The notes under the pieces: generated by a model | Databases searched by the model: none | What the model was told of the DNA's origin: nothing | Seen by the model: the letters and a program-made list of their open reading frames with translations, nothing else | In this document: in pieces, positions 1-6,374 of the stretch | Numbering within the stretch: position 1 is the stretch's first letter | Layout of the letters: every line of letters begins with the position of its first letter | DNA from: Dehalococcoidales bacterium | GTDB lineage: Bacteria > Chloroflexota > Dehalococcoidia > Dehalococcoidales > RBG-16-60-22 | Direction: 5' to 3' | DNA: 6,374 nt | NCBI GenBank assembly: GCA_023135135.1 | Contig: JAGLTT010000045.1 | Coordinates: 1 to 6,374, forward strand | Position numbers and translations under genes: made by a program

Positions 1-2
1 TG

Positions 3-275
3 GTAGCCAAGGAATACGTCTCCGCCAGGGTCGATGGCGACGGTGTTTTAATCCTGAGCAGGTTCACCGGCGCGGCCGTGGAAATGCAGGACGCTCTTCT
101 TATCAACCCCTTTGCCATCGGCGAATTCGCCGCGAAGATTAAAGAGGCTATCGAGATGCCGGAAGCCGAGAGGCGGTCCCGCATGAAGAATATGCGTGAA
201 ATCGTCGACGGCAATAATATCTACCGCTGGGGTGGCTCTATGGTCACCAGACTTATCTCGATAGCGGGGGTCTAG
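3..275 (+). CDS. otsA: Alpha,alpha-trehalose-6-phosphate synthase, C-terminal end (5' truncated by window)
   Basis: This is the last 90 codons of a GT20-family glycosyltransferase, open from the window edge to the TAG at 273-275. The visible part begins VAKEYVSARVDGDGVLILS, continues RFTGAAVEMQDALLINPFA and ends with an ERRSRMKNMREIV...YRW helix. This is the usual OtsA C-terminus: VAKE(Y/F)V, then GVL(V/I)LS.F.GAA.E, then AL(L/I)(V/I)NP, then the last helix with .(Y/N).W. OtsA transfers glucose from an NDP-glucose to glucose-6-phosphate in the cytoplasm, giving trehalose-6-phosphate. The catalytic N-terminal domain lies outside the window, so donor preference (UDP- or ADP-glucose) cannot be judged. 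The stop codon overlaps the GTG start of otsB by one base (TAGTG), so the two are translationally coupled. An ATG at 78 is internal and is not a real start. Confidence 0.93.
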   Translation, partial: VAKEYVSARVDGDGVLILSRFTGAAVEMQDALLINPFAIGEFAAKIKEAIEMPEAERRSRMKNMREIVDGNNIYRWGGSMVTRLISIAGV

Positions 276-1075
276 TGGAGCACCTTTTTAAATCATGGCA
301 GACTTTCTCGGCCGATTGTCGGGCGGCGTCCCATATCCTGCTCCTCTCCGATTACGACGGCACGTTGACCCCGATTGTCGGTCGACCCCGGGATGCGGTA
401 CTATCGCAGGAAGTCAGGGACAAGCTCTCTGCCTTGGCGAAGAAGTCCGACTTCAGCGTGGGTATCATCAGCGGGCGTTCCCTGGCAGAACTCAGGTACA
501 TGGCGGCTATCGAAGGCATTTACTATGCCGGGAACCACGGACTGGAAATAGAAGGTCCCGCTCTCGACTATATCAGCCCGGATGCTGAACTCGGTCAGGC
601 GATGATCAAAGACCTGGCCGGACAGCTGGCGGCAGCGCTGGAAAACATCACCGGGGTTATCGTCGAGGACAAGGCCTTGAGTCTGAGCGTTCACTATCGA
701 CTGGTCAGGGAAGAGGAACAGGATGCTGTGGCTGTTATCTTTAAACGGGTAATTTCGCCTTTAGCTGATGCCGGCAAGATAAAAATCACCACGGGCAAGA
801 TGGTTTTTGAGGTCAGACCGCCGATTGACTGGGATAAGGGGAAAGCCGTGGCGTCCATCAGGCGTGAAATTATGTCTCTCCTCAAACTGGAAGAGGTACT
901 GACCGTCTATCTGGGAGACGATACCACCGATGAAGACGCCTTTAAAGCCCTTCACCGACCGGAAGGGTGGAGTATTTACGTGGGCGAAGAGAATTCATCA
1001 TCCCGCGCCGAATTTTTCCTGAATTCGGTTACGGAGGTAGATGAATTATTGTCCCGCCTGCTTGAACTGAGATAG
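275..1075 (+). CDS. otsB: Trehalose-6-phosphate phosphatase (HAD superfamily)
   Basis: This 266-residue protein has the normal OtsB length. It hydrolyses trehalose-6-phosphate to trehalose in the cytoplasm. All HAD motifs are present. Motif I is SDYDGTLTP with nucleophile D26 and acid/base D28. Motif II is ISGRS at about 65-69. The family motif YAGNHGLE lies at 84-91. The cap motif VEDKALSLSVHYR lies at 130-142. A lysine segment, DKGKA, lies at 187-191. Motif IV is GDDTTDEDAF at 214-223, with the Mg-binding aspartates. The GTG at 275 is chosen because it overlaps the otsA stop codon and is preceded by a G-rich weak SD (about 264-270), and because D26 then sits at the usual distance from the N-terminus. 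No signal peptide or membrane segment is seen. It is the second gene of an otsAB operon whose promoter lies upstream of the window. It faces galT, with 24 bp between the stops. Confidence 0.96.
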   Translation: MEHLFKSWQTFSADCRAASHILLLSDYDGTLTPIVGRPRDAVLSQEVRDKLSALAKKSDFSVGIISGRSLAELRYMAAIEGIYYAGNHGLEIEGPALDYISPDAELGQAMIKDLAGQLAAALENITGVIVEDKALSLSVHYRLVREEEQDAVAVIFKRVISPLADAGKIKITTGKMVFEVRPPIDWDKGKAVASIRREIMSLLKLEEVLTVYLGDDTTDEDAFKALHRPEGWSIYVGEENSSSRAEFFLNSVTEVDELLSRLLELR

Positions 1076-1099
1076 CCCCGGGTCTTTGGTCGCTGCTGG
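1076..1099. other. 24-bp convergent gap between otsB and galT
   Basis: Only 24 bp separate the two stop codons. Both genes end in TAGCC when read in their own direction, which gives a 5-bp inverted repeat (1073-1077 with 1098-1102) enclosing 20 bases. No T-tract follows on either strand, so I see no convincing intrinsic terminator. Transcripts may overlap at their 3' ends. Confidence 0.5.
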
Positions 1100-2155
1100 C
1101 TAGTTCAGTTCGTGAAAGCTGATACATACATCGTCGGGGCAGGACTCGGCTATCTGCCTCATGTATTCGGCTGTTTCTTCCGGCAGGGCTGAGCTTATGT
1201 ATATACCCGAGCCCATTTCAAACCCGGCGATGGCGGTCAGCCTCGGAAATATCCTGATATGCCAGTGGTAGTAGGGGTCATCTTCGTCATACGTCGTCGT
1301 GCTGTCGATAACAAGGTTATAGGCGGGATTATCCAGCCCCTGATACAGGCAGAAGACAATGTCCTTCAGCACCCGGGCCAGCTCGGGAAAGTGGATAGCT
1401 GGAAACAGTCCGAAAGAAGCGCAGTGCACCTTGGGAAGAATCCAGGTCTCGTAGGGAACGTGTGAGGCATACGGATGGACGACGACAAAATCATTGGTCT
1501 CGGCCACAACCCGCCTGTCTCCCTTATCCAAGTCCCAGGCAATCATGTCGCAGTAGAGACATCTCCCCATATCGGCGTAATAGTCATGGGCGACATCGAA
1601 CTTACGGTGGTAGTATATTGTCATGATGGGTGTCGCCACCAGCTGTGAGTGGGGATGGGCCAGCGATGTCCCCGCCGTCCAGCCGACGTTTTTAAATATG
1701 GTAATGTGCTTGATTTTCCGGTCTTTCTTTATGGCGTTATACCTTTCATGATAGGCAGTCAGCACTTTCTCTACCTGCTCGTAGGGCATCAATGCCAGGG
1801 GTGTGTTGTGGGACGGGCTGTCGATAATAACCTCGTGAACACCGTAACCGCCCATCTTGCGGGAAAAGGGGCCTTCCTCTGTCCTGGTGGTATCTCCCTG
1901 AGTTGTCAGTGCGGCGAACCGATTGGGAACTACCCGTACCGCCCAGTCGGACGGTATGTCCGTGGCGGGTATCCTGAAGACTTCATCCGGTGTTTCTTTT
2001 TCGTTACCGGGACAGAAGGGGCAGGCAGCATCCCAGCCGGGCAGTTCTTTGGCAGAAGCCGGCTTTGTTTTCGGCTTTTGTTGCGGGCGTTTACCCCTTT
2101 CCGGGGCCAGTATCACCCACTCTTTGGTAGTGATATCCTGCCTTAATTCGGACAT
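1100..2155 (-). CDS. galT: Galactose-1-phosphate uridylyltransferase family protein (GalT, HIT superfamily)
   Basis: This is a 351-residue protein if started at the ATG at 2155, the usual GalT length. That start gives MSELRQDITTKEWVILAPER, the standard GalT N-terminus. An AAGGGAG lies just upstream (2165-2159), although its spacing of 3 nt is short. A longer reading from the ATG at 2170 adds five residues but has no SD. Zinc ligands are C45 and C48 (CPFC), H116 (SPSH) and H167. The catalytic HPHSQ motif is 167-171, with H169 the expected uridylylated nucleophile. A second CxxC, C199/C202 (CLYCD), is common in bacterial and archaeal members. The family reaction is UDP-glucose + galactose-1-phosphate to glucose-1-phosphate + UDP-galactose. 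It follows glgC by 54 nt on the same strand and is probably co-transcribed. No galK or galE is in the window, so the true substrate may be another NDP-sugar. Family assignment is certain; substrate is not. Confidence 0.93.
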   Translation of the reverse strand: MSELRQDITTKEWVILAPERGKRPQQKPKTKPASAKELPGWDAACPFCPGNEKETPDEVFRIPATDIPSDWAVRVVPNRFAALTTQGDTTRTEEGPFSRKMGGYGVHEVIIDSPSHNTPLALMPYEQVEKVLTAYHERYNAIKKDRKIKHITIFKNVGWTAGTSLAHPHSQLVATPIMTIYYHRKFDVAHDYYADMGRCLYCDMIAWDLDKGDRRVVAETNDFVVVHPYASHVPYETWILPKVHCASFGLFPAIHFPELARVLKDIVFCLYQGLDNPAYNLVIDSTTTYDEDDPYYHWHIRIFPRLTAIAGFEMGSGIYISSALPEETAEYMRQIAESCPDDVCISFHELN

Positions 2156-2158
2156 ATG

Positions 2159-2165
2159 CTCCCTT
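2159..2165 (-). promoter_or_regulatory. SD-like AAGGGAG that favours the 2155 start of galT
   Basis: Reading the minus strand, AAGGGAG is followed by CAT and then the ATG at 2155-2153. The upstream ATG at 2170 is preceded by CAATTTTTC and has no purine-rich site. Together with the MSELR N-terminus this supports the downstream start, though a 3-nt spacer is tighter than ideal. Confidence 0.55.
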
Positions 2166-2170
2166 GTCAT

Positions 2171-2189
2171 GAAAAATTGACTGTGAGTC
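2171..2189 (-). terminator. Weak hairpin plus T-tract between glgC and galT
   Basis: On the minus strand GACT-CAC-AGTC (2189-2179) is followed directly by AATTTTTC, the layout of an intrinsic terminator, and is preceded by a GGCCGGCC palindrome (2191-2198). The stem is only 4 bp, so at most it would cause partial termination or 3'-end processing between glgC and galT. Confidence 0.25.
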
Positions 2190-2209
2190 CGGCCGGCCCG
2201 TTAGCGAGT

Positions 2210-3481
2210 TTAAGCTTTTATCCGGATTGGCTTGCGTTTCGGTTTAATAGTCTCGCCGCTCTTTACCTCGGGCTCGGGGAAATCGCCTTCCACGACATTA
2301 TCGTAGATGATACAGTTACGGCCTATCTTGTGGCTGGAAGGAATTACTGTCCGCTTGCCGATAATGGACAGCCCGGTATTTAAAACCTTGGGATTGGTGC
2401 GGTTGATGCGGTAATCGTCACCAAAGCCGATGTGGCAGTCGGCTTCTATGATTATTTCCTTGTCCAGTATGGAACGGTCGATAATACTGTTCCGACCGAT
2501 TACGGTGTTATCCATGATAATCGAATCTTTAACGATGGCGCCTTCGGCCACCTGAACTCCCGGTGAAATGATGGAGCGCTCAATGTGTCCTTCGATTTTA
2601 CAGCCGCCGGAAAGCAGACAATTGGTAACGGTGGCGTTATCGCCCACCTTGGTCGGGGGGATTTCCGCTTCCCTCGTATATAAAGGCCAGTCGATATCGG
2701 ACAGGAATGACTGGGACATCGCCAGTACCTCCATGTTGGACTGCCAGAGACTTTCCACGGTACCGATATCGCGCCAGTAACCGTCGAAATTGTAAGCGAA
2801 CATCCGGCCTTTATTTACCATCTTGGGAAATATGTTTCTGCCGAAATCATGCCCCGTCCTGATTTCAAGCCAGTGCCGGAGAGTATCGATATTAAACATA
2901 TAGACGCCCATGTTGACCAGATTGCTCTGCGGATTCTTAACCTTTTCCTGAAAGCGGGTTATCTGTCCCTTTTCATCCGTAACTACCGTGCCGAACCGGT
3001 ACAATTCTTCTTCCGGCATGCGCGTGACGGCCAGGGTAACATCGGCATCGTTTCCCCGGTGAAATTCGAGCATGGCTGAGTAGTCCGTCTTGTAAACGTG
3101 GTCACCGCTGAGGATGAGGACCTCATCGATATCCTCGGCTTCGATACGGTCAAGGTTCTGGTGGACGGCGTCAGCCGTCCCTTTATACCAGTCCCGGCCT
3201 TCTTCACGTGCCAGGTAGGGTTGCAGCAGCCGTATGTTCCTGTCTGGAGGTACCAGGCCCCAGGGCGCACCGATGCCGATATGCTCGGTAATGGAAACCG
3301 GCTGGTACTGCGTGAGTACGATGACGTTGTAAACACCTGAGTTCACGCAGTTGCTGAGAGAAAAATCTATGATGCGGTATTTACCGGCGAATGGAACCGC
3401 CGGTTTAGCGCGTTCCTGAGACAGGATGCTCAGGCGCTCCCCCGTACCCCCCGCCAGAATAACAGCCAGCAACCTGTGCAT
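2210..3481 (-). CDS. glgC: Glucose-1-phosphate adenylyltransferase (ADP-glucose pyrophosphorylase)
   Basis: This 423-residue protein has normal GlgC length. It makes ADP-glucose and pyrophosphate from ATP and glucose-1-phosphate, the committed step of bacterial glycogen synthesis. The nucleotidyltransferase signature LAGGTGERL is at 9-17. ERAKPAVPFAGKYRIIDF follows at 23-40, where K34 aligns with the activator-binding lysine of the E. coli enzyme. Other landmarks are GTADAVHQNL near 100, SGDHVY at 125-130 with metal-binding D127, FQEKV at 177-181 with K180 at the glucose-1-phosphate lysine, and WRDIGTVESLW in the middle. The C-terminal third is a left-handed beta-helix of hexapeptide repeats, ending in a basic tail. 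The EKP motif reads EKV, a small deviation. The ATG at 3481 has a weak AGGG site upstream and a sigma-A promoter about 57 nt away. It is the first gene of glgC-galT and is divergent from the gene at 3657. Confidence 0.96.
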   Translation of the reverse strand: MHRLLAVILAGGTGERLSILSQERAKPAVPFAGKYRIIDFSLSNCVNSGVYNVIVLTQYQPVSITEHIGIGAPWGLVPPDRNIRLLQPYLAREEGRDWYKGTADAVHQNLDRIEAEDIDEVLILSGDHVYKTDYSAMLEFHRGNDADVTLAVTRMPEEELYRFGTVVTDEKGQITRFQEKVKNPQSNLVNMGVYMFNIDTLRHWLEIRTGHDFGRNIFPKMVNKGRMFAYNFDGYWRDIGTVESLWQSNMEVLAMSQSFLSDIDWPLYTREAEIPPTKVGDNATVTNCLLSGGCKIEGHIERSIISPGVQVAEGAIVKDSIIMDNTVIGRNSIIDRSILDKEIIIEADCHIGFGDDYRINRTNPKVLNTGLSIIGKRTVIPSSHKIGRNCIIYDNVVEGDFPEPEVKSGETIKPKRKPIRIKA

Positions 3482-3544
3482 TACTTTACCCTATCAGTTA
3501 CTCATATCTTATTCGTTATGAACTTATCTATGACTGCTAATCAT

Positions 3545-3571
3545 GTTATACGTATTGCCTCAAGATGTCAA
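3545..3571 (-). promoter_or_regulatory. Sigma-A type promoter of glgC-galT
   Basis: On the minus strand a perfect -35 TTGACA (3571-3566) is followed after 15 bp by TATAAC (3550-3545), one mismatch from the -10 consensus. A TAACAT two bases downstream would give a 17-bp spacer with a poorer -10. The start would fall near 3538, giving a leader of roughly 57 nt before the glgC ATG. The match is seen directly; activity is inferred. Confidence 0.65.
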
Positions 3572-3622
3572 CCGTAAATAGCCCATTGTCCTCTGCGAGT
3601 TTCATTGACGATGCAGTTGTAC

Positions 3623-3628
3623 TATAAT
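3623..3628 (+). promoter_or_regulatory. -10 element upstream of the GGCT-like gene
   Basis: A perfect TATAAT lies 28 bp before the GTG start at 3657. The only TTGAC-like box, TTGACG at 3605-3610, is just 12 bp upstream, too close for a standard -35. At 16-18 bp spacing there is only TTCATT or TTTCAT, so the -35 is poor. Together with the minus-strand promoter at 3545-3571 it makes 3482-3656 a divergent promoter region. Confidence 0.45.
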
Positions 3629-3645
3629 TGGAACGAAGCTATTTT

Positions 3646-3650
3646 GAGGT
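3646..3650 (+). promoter_or_regulatory. SD GAGGT fixing the GTG start at 3657
   Basis: GAGGT lies 6 nt before GTG. No ATG start occurs near the YFAYAGNL N-terminal motif, so this SD is what supports GTG as the start. Confidence 0.7.
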
Positions 3651-3656
3651 ATAAAA

Positions 3657-4049
3657 GTGTACTATTTTGCTTACGCCGGCAACCTTAGCAAGCAGCAGAT
3701 GCAGACGCGCTGTCCGGGCAGCAAGCCCGTATTCGTGGCTACCTTGCCCAACTACAGGATAATATTTACCGGCTGGTCTCGCCAGTGGCGGGGTGGCAAA
3801 GCCACTATAAAGTCGTTCCGGGGGGAAAAGGTGCGGGGCGCTATCTACGATGTATCCGAAGCATGCCTCAGGCAGCTGGATAGATACGAAGCCGGCTATG
3901 AGCGGTTGAACGTAACCGTATTCGATGAGGACAACGAGCCACACCAGGCGATAACCTATATCAAGTCCGGGCAACTGGAAGAATCTCAGCCTTCTCAAGA
4001 GTACGGAGAGGTCATTCGACAGGGGTACCGTGACTGGGGAATCGTCTAG
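3657..4049 (+). CDS. Gamma-glutamylcyclotransferase-like (GGCT/AIG2 family) small protein
   Basis: This is a 130-residue cytoplasmic protein. It starts at a GTG preceded by GAGGT (3646-3650) with a 6-nt spacer, and the N-terminus YYFAYAGNLS fits the family start (YFAYGSNL). The central TGWSRQWRGGKATI segment at 38-51 and VRGAIYDVSEACLRQLDRYE at 59-78 follow the GGCT fold. E78 in LDRYE sits where the catalytic glutamate of GGCT lies. The C-terminal YRDWGIV is typical of a bacterial subgroup. Characterised relatives cyclise gamma-glutamyl amines or peptides to 5-oxoproline, but the substrate of bacterial AIG2-like proteins is usually unknown and no glutathione gene is nearby. Two oddities are noted: the substrate-loop motif YGSNL reads YAGNL, and the segment after the glutamate (YEAGYERL) looks a few residues shorter than the usual YEGYP..Y.R. 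It appears monocistronic. Family confidence is good; function is open. Confidence 0.85.
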   Translation: MYYFAYAGNLSKQQMQTRCPGSKPVFVATLPNYRIIFTGWSRQWRGGKATIKSFRGEKVRGAIYDVSEACLRQLDRYEAGYERLNVTVFDEDNEPHQAITYIKSGQLEESQPSQEYGEVIRQGYRDWGIV

Positions 4050-4072
4050 CTGTTTACCGGTATTCGCCACGC

Positions 4073-4097
4073 CAAAAGTCCATAAATTGGACTTGTG
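4073..4097. repeat. Inverted repeat downstream of the GGCT-like gene
   Basis: CAAAAGTCC (4073-4081) and GGACTTGTG (4089-4097) form a stem with one mismatch around a 7-base ATAAATT, of which the outer A and T can also pair. It begins 24 nt after the stop codon of the gene at 3657. It could act as a transcript end, but no T-tract follows, so this is not a standard intrinsic terminator. Its right arm overlaps a possible -35 (TTGTGT, 4093-4098). Confidence 0.4.
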
Positions 4098-4113
4098 TAA
4101 TACTACCATCTGT

Positions 4114-4123
4114 TGTATCATGT
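4114..4123 (+). repeat. Upstream copy of TGTATCATGT direct repeat
   Basis: This is an exact 10-bp copy of 4239-4248, exactly 125 bp upstream. Its TATCAT (4116-4121) sits 17 bp after TTGTGT (4093-4098), so it may simply be a second -10 element. It lies within the loop of the ATACTAC/GTAGTAT inverted repeat (4100-4133). Confidence 0.35.
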
Positions 4124-4174
4124 AGTGTAGTATGTATTGACAGACCGATATAGAATTTTGAAACTGCAATGGCT

Positions 4175-4193
4175 CGCCCGGAGAGGAACGGCG
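4175..4193 (+). other. GC-rich hairpin with purine loop in ahcY leader
   Basis: C4175-G4193, G4176-C4192, C4177-G4191 and C4178-G4190 pair, then G4180-C4189 after a bulged C, closing the loop GAGAGGAA. The loop carries an SD-like GAGAGG (4181-4186). It is the only stable GC hairpin in the leader. Base pairing is read from the sequence; a role is inferred. Confidence 0.35.
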
Positions 4194-4252
4194 TGACATA
4201 TGTCCAAAATACCTGTTTGAATTATCTCTCAAATATGATGTATCATGTTTAA
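4193..4252 (+). CDS. Possible 19-codon leader peptide upstream of ahcY
   Basis: A GTG at 4193 lies 6 nt after GAGAGG (4181-4186) and opens a 19-codon frame (MTYVQNTCLNYLSNMMYHV) ending in TAA at 4250-4252, 21 bp before the ahcY ATG. It has tandem Met codons near its end, inside the arms of the dyad at 4231-4250. Nothing shows that it is translated, and a frame this short with an SD-like site can arise by chance. If the promoter at 4217-4246 is the true one, it would not even be transcribed. Confidence 0.2.
   Translation: MTYVQNTCLNYLSNMMYHV
4217..4246 (+). promoter_or_regulatory. Candidate promoter of ahcY-metK
   Basis: TTGAAT (4217-4222), an 18-bp spacer and TATCAT (4241-4246) match the -35 in 4 of 6 and the -10 in 5 of 6 positions. 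Transcription would start near 4253 and leave a leader of about 20 nt holding the ahcY SD. The -10 lies inside the 20-bp dyad at 4231-4250, so a dimeric regulator bound there would block it. Confidence 0.4.
4231..4250. repeat. 20-bp imperfect palindrome (operator-like dyad) before ahcY
   Basis: AAATATGAT-GT-ATCATGTTT is symmetric about 4240/4241 with one T-G imperfection. As RNA it can form an 8-bp AU-rich stem with a UGUA loop. It shares TGTATCATGT (4239-4248) with an upstream copy at 4114-4123. It ends 10 bp before the ahcY SD, a position suited to an operator. Confidence 0.4.
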
Positions 4253-4270
4253 TCAATGCAAAGGGGGTAA

Positions 4271-5536
<1,266 letters not shown>

Positions 5537-5571
5537 AAACCTTATCAGCTTCATAAAAACGGAGGTAGAAG

Positions 5572-6374
5572 ATGTCTAATAGCTTTGCCACTTCTCCAAA
5601 TTATATGTTGACATCGGAGTCGGTTACCGAAGGGCACCCGGACAAGATGTGCGACCAGATATCGGACGCCATCCTGGATGCTATTATGGAAAAAGACCCG
5701 TACGGCAGGGTGGCCTGTGAGGTTGCTACCACCACCGGACTGGTTATCGTTATGGGGGAAATTACCACCGGTTGTTATGTTGACGTGCCGCAGATAGTAA
5801 GGAACGTGGTCCGCGATATCGGTTATACCCGCCCCGAATACGGGTTCGACTACGAGTCTGCGGGCGTAATGGTATCAATCAAAGAACAATCCGCTGATAT
5901 TGACCGGGGTGTCAGTAAATCACAGGAATCTAAAGAAACTAAAGGCGCTGGCGACCTTGATGAAATCGGCGCCGGCGACCAGGGCATGATGGTGGGCTTC
6001 GCCTGTAACGAGACCCCCGAGCTGATGCCCCTCCCCATCTCCCTGGCACATAAGTTCTGCCGTCGCCTGGCGCAGGTCAGGAAAGATAAATTACTGAAAT
6101 ACCTCCGACCCGATGGTAAGTCGCAGGTGACCGTGGAATATACCAAAGGCGTTCCGAAGCGTATCGTCAATGTCGTTATCGGCGCCCAGCACGATGATAA
6201 CGTCGAACTTGCCCGGATTGAAAAAGATATCATTAACAACGTAATTAAAGAGGTGCTCCCGGCGGATTTAATCAGTAATGATACTAAATATTACGTGAAC
6301 GGCACCGGGCGTTTCGTCATCGGCGGGCCGGTATCGGATACGGGTTTCACCGGACGCAAGATAATCGTCGATAC
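5572..6374 (+). CDS. metK: S-adenosylmethionine synthetase (methionine adenosyltransferase), 3' truncated by window
   Basis: The first 267 codons are present; the frame runs open past the window edge. MetK makes S-adenosylmethionine from ATP and methionine in the cytoplasm, releasing phosphate and pyrophosphate. The ATG at 5572 is preceded by a strong SD GGAGGT (5561-5566) with a 5-nt spacer. An internal Met at codon 12 is nearer the usual MLFTSESV start but has no comparable SD. Motifs are [12 protein letters not shown] at 14-25 with catalytic H22 and Mg ligand D24, [13 protein letters not shown] in the first domain, the signature hexapeptide GAGDQG at 133-138, then [10 protein letters not shown] and [32 protein letters not shown] closes the visible part. 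About a third of the protein, including the second signature (GGAFSGKD type), lies outside. The 35-bp gap after ahcY contains no terminator, so the two form a SAM-cycle operon. Confidence 0.96.
   Translation, partial: MSNSFATSPNYMLTSESVTEGHPDKMCDQISDAILDAIMEKDPYGRVACEVATTTGLVIVMGEITTGCYVDVPQIVRNVVRDIGYTRPEYGFDYESAGVMVSIKEQSADIDRGVSKSQESKETKGAGDLDEIGAGDQGMMVGFACNETPELMPLPISLAHKFCRRLAQVRKDKLLKYLRPDGKSQVTVEYTKGVPKRIVNVVIGAQHDDNVELARIEKDIINNVIKEVLPADLISNDTKYYVNGTGRFVIGGPVSDTGFTGRKIIVD

Noticed and set aside
1649..2146. 165-codon plus-strand ORF
   Set aside because: It is antisense to the conserved zinc and catalytic regions of galT, and its composition (Cys, Gly, Phe rich) is typical of a shadow frame.
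2188..2198. GGCCGGCC palindrome as an operator or recombination site
   Set aside because: It is a short GC-only palindrome between co-directional genes with no second copy, most likely chance.
4137..4164. Promoter from the perfect TTGACA at 4137-4142
   Set aside because: At 15-18 bp spacing there are only TTGAAA, TGAAAC, GAAACT or AAACTG, none a usable -10. TAGAAT at 4151 is only 8 bp away.
3639..4256. 205-codon minus-strand ORF covering the GGCT-like gene and the ahcY leader
   Set aside because: It runs antisense to a gene with clear family motifs and SD, and has no recognisable domain. Its start lies in the AT-rich leader without a good SD.
5850..6239. 129-codon minus-strand ORF
   Set aside because: It is antisense to metK across the GAGDQG motif and shows no family signal.

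Overview
The window carries six protein-coding genes in three blocks, all central carbon or one-carbon metabolism of a free-living bacterium. I found no mobile element, CRISPR array, tRNA or rRNA. GC content is moderate (by eye about 50-53%), starts include GTG, and SD sequences are clear for several genes. The GlgC subtype, the short prokaryotic AhcY and the GGCT-like protein look to me most like Chloroflexota, perhaps Dehalococcoidia. That placement rests on remembered sequence flavour and is only a moderate-confidence inference.

Layout. Block 1 (plus strand, 3-1075) is the 3' end of otsA, trehalose-6-phosphate synthase, overlapping by one base with a complete otsB, trehalose-6-phosphate phosphatase. 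Block 2 (minus strand, 3481 down to 1100) is glgC, glucose-1-phosphate adenylyltransferase, followed by galT, a galactose-1-phosphate uridylyltransferase family protein. It is read from a good sigma-A type promoter at 3545-3571 and converges on otsB with only 24 bp between stop codons. Block 3 (plus strand, 3657-6374) is a small gamma-glutamylcyclotransferase-like gene, a 224-bp leader region, then ahcY (S-adenosylhomocysteinase) and the 5' part of metK (S-adenosylmethionine synthetase), 35 bp apart and almost certainly co-transcribed.

How the genes work together. GlgC makes ADP-glucose from glucose-1-phosphate. OtsA condenses an NDP-glucose with glucose-6-phosphate, and OtsB removes the phosphate to give trehalose. 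The GalT-family protein exchanges or releases hexose-1-phosphates and NDP-sugars. Blocks 1 and 2 therefore form a storage-sugar and compatible-solute neighbourhood around glucose-1-phosphate and NDP-glucose. AhcY and MetK are two steps of the activated-methyl cycle: MetK makes SAM, and AhcY removes SAH left by methyltransferases.

The genes themselves are ordinary and intact. The least explained DNA is the leader in front of ahcY-metK (4050-4273). It holds several inverted repeats, a 10-bp direct repeat, a possible 19-codon upstream ORF with its own SD, and three short blocks in the same order as in the SAH riboswitch but without the helices that would make a convincing aptamer.
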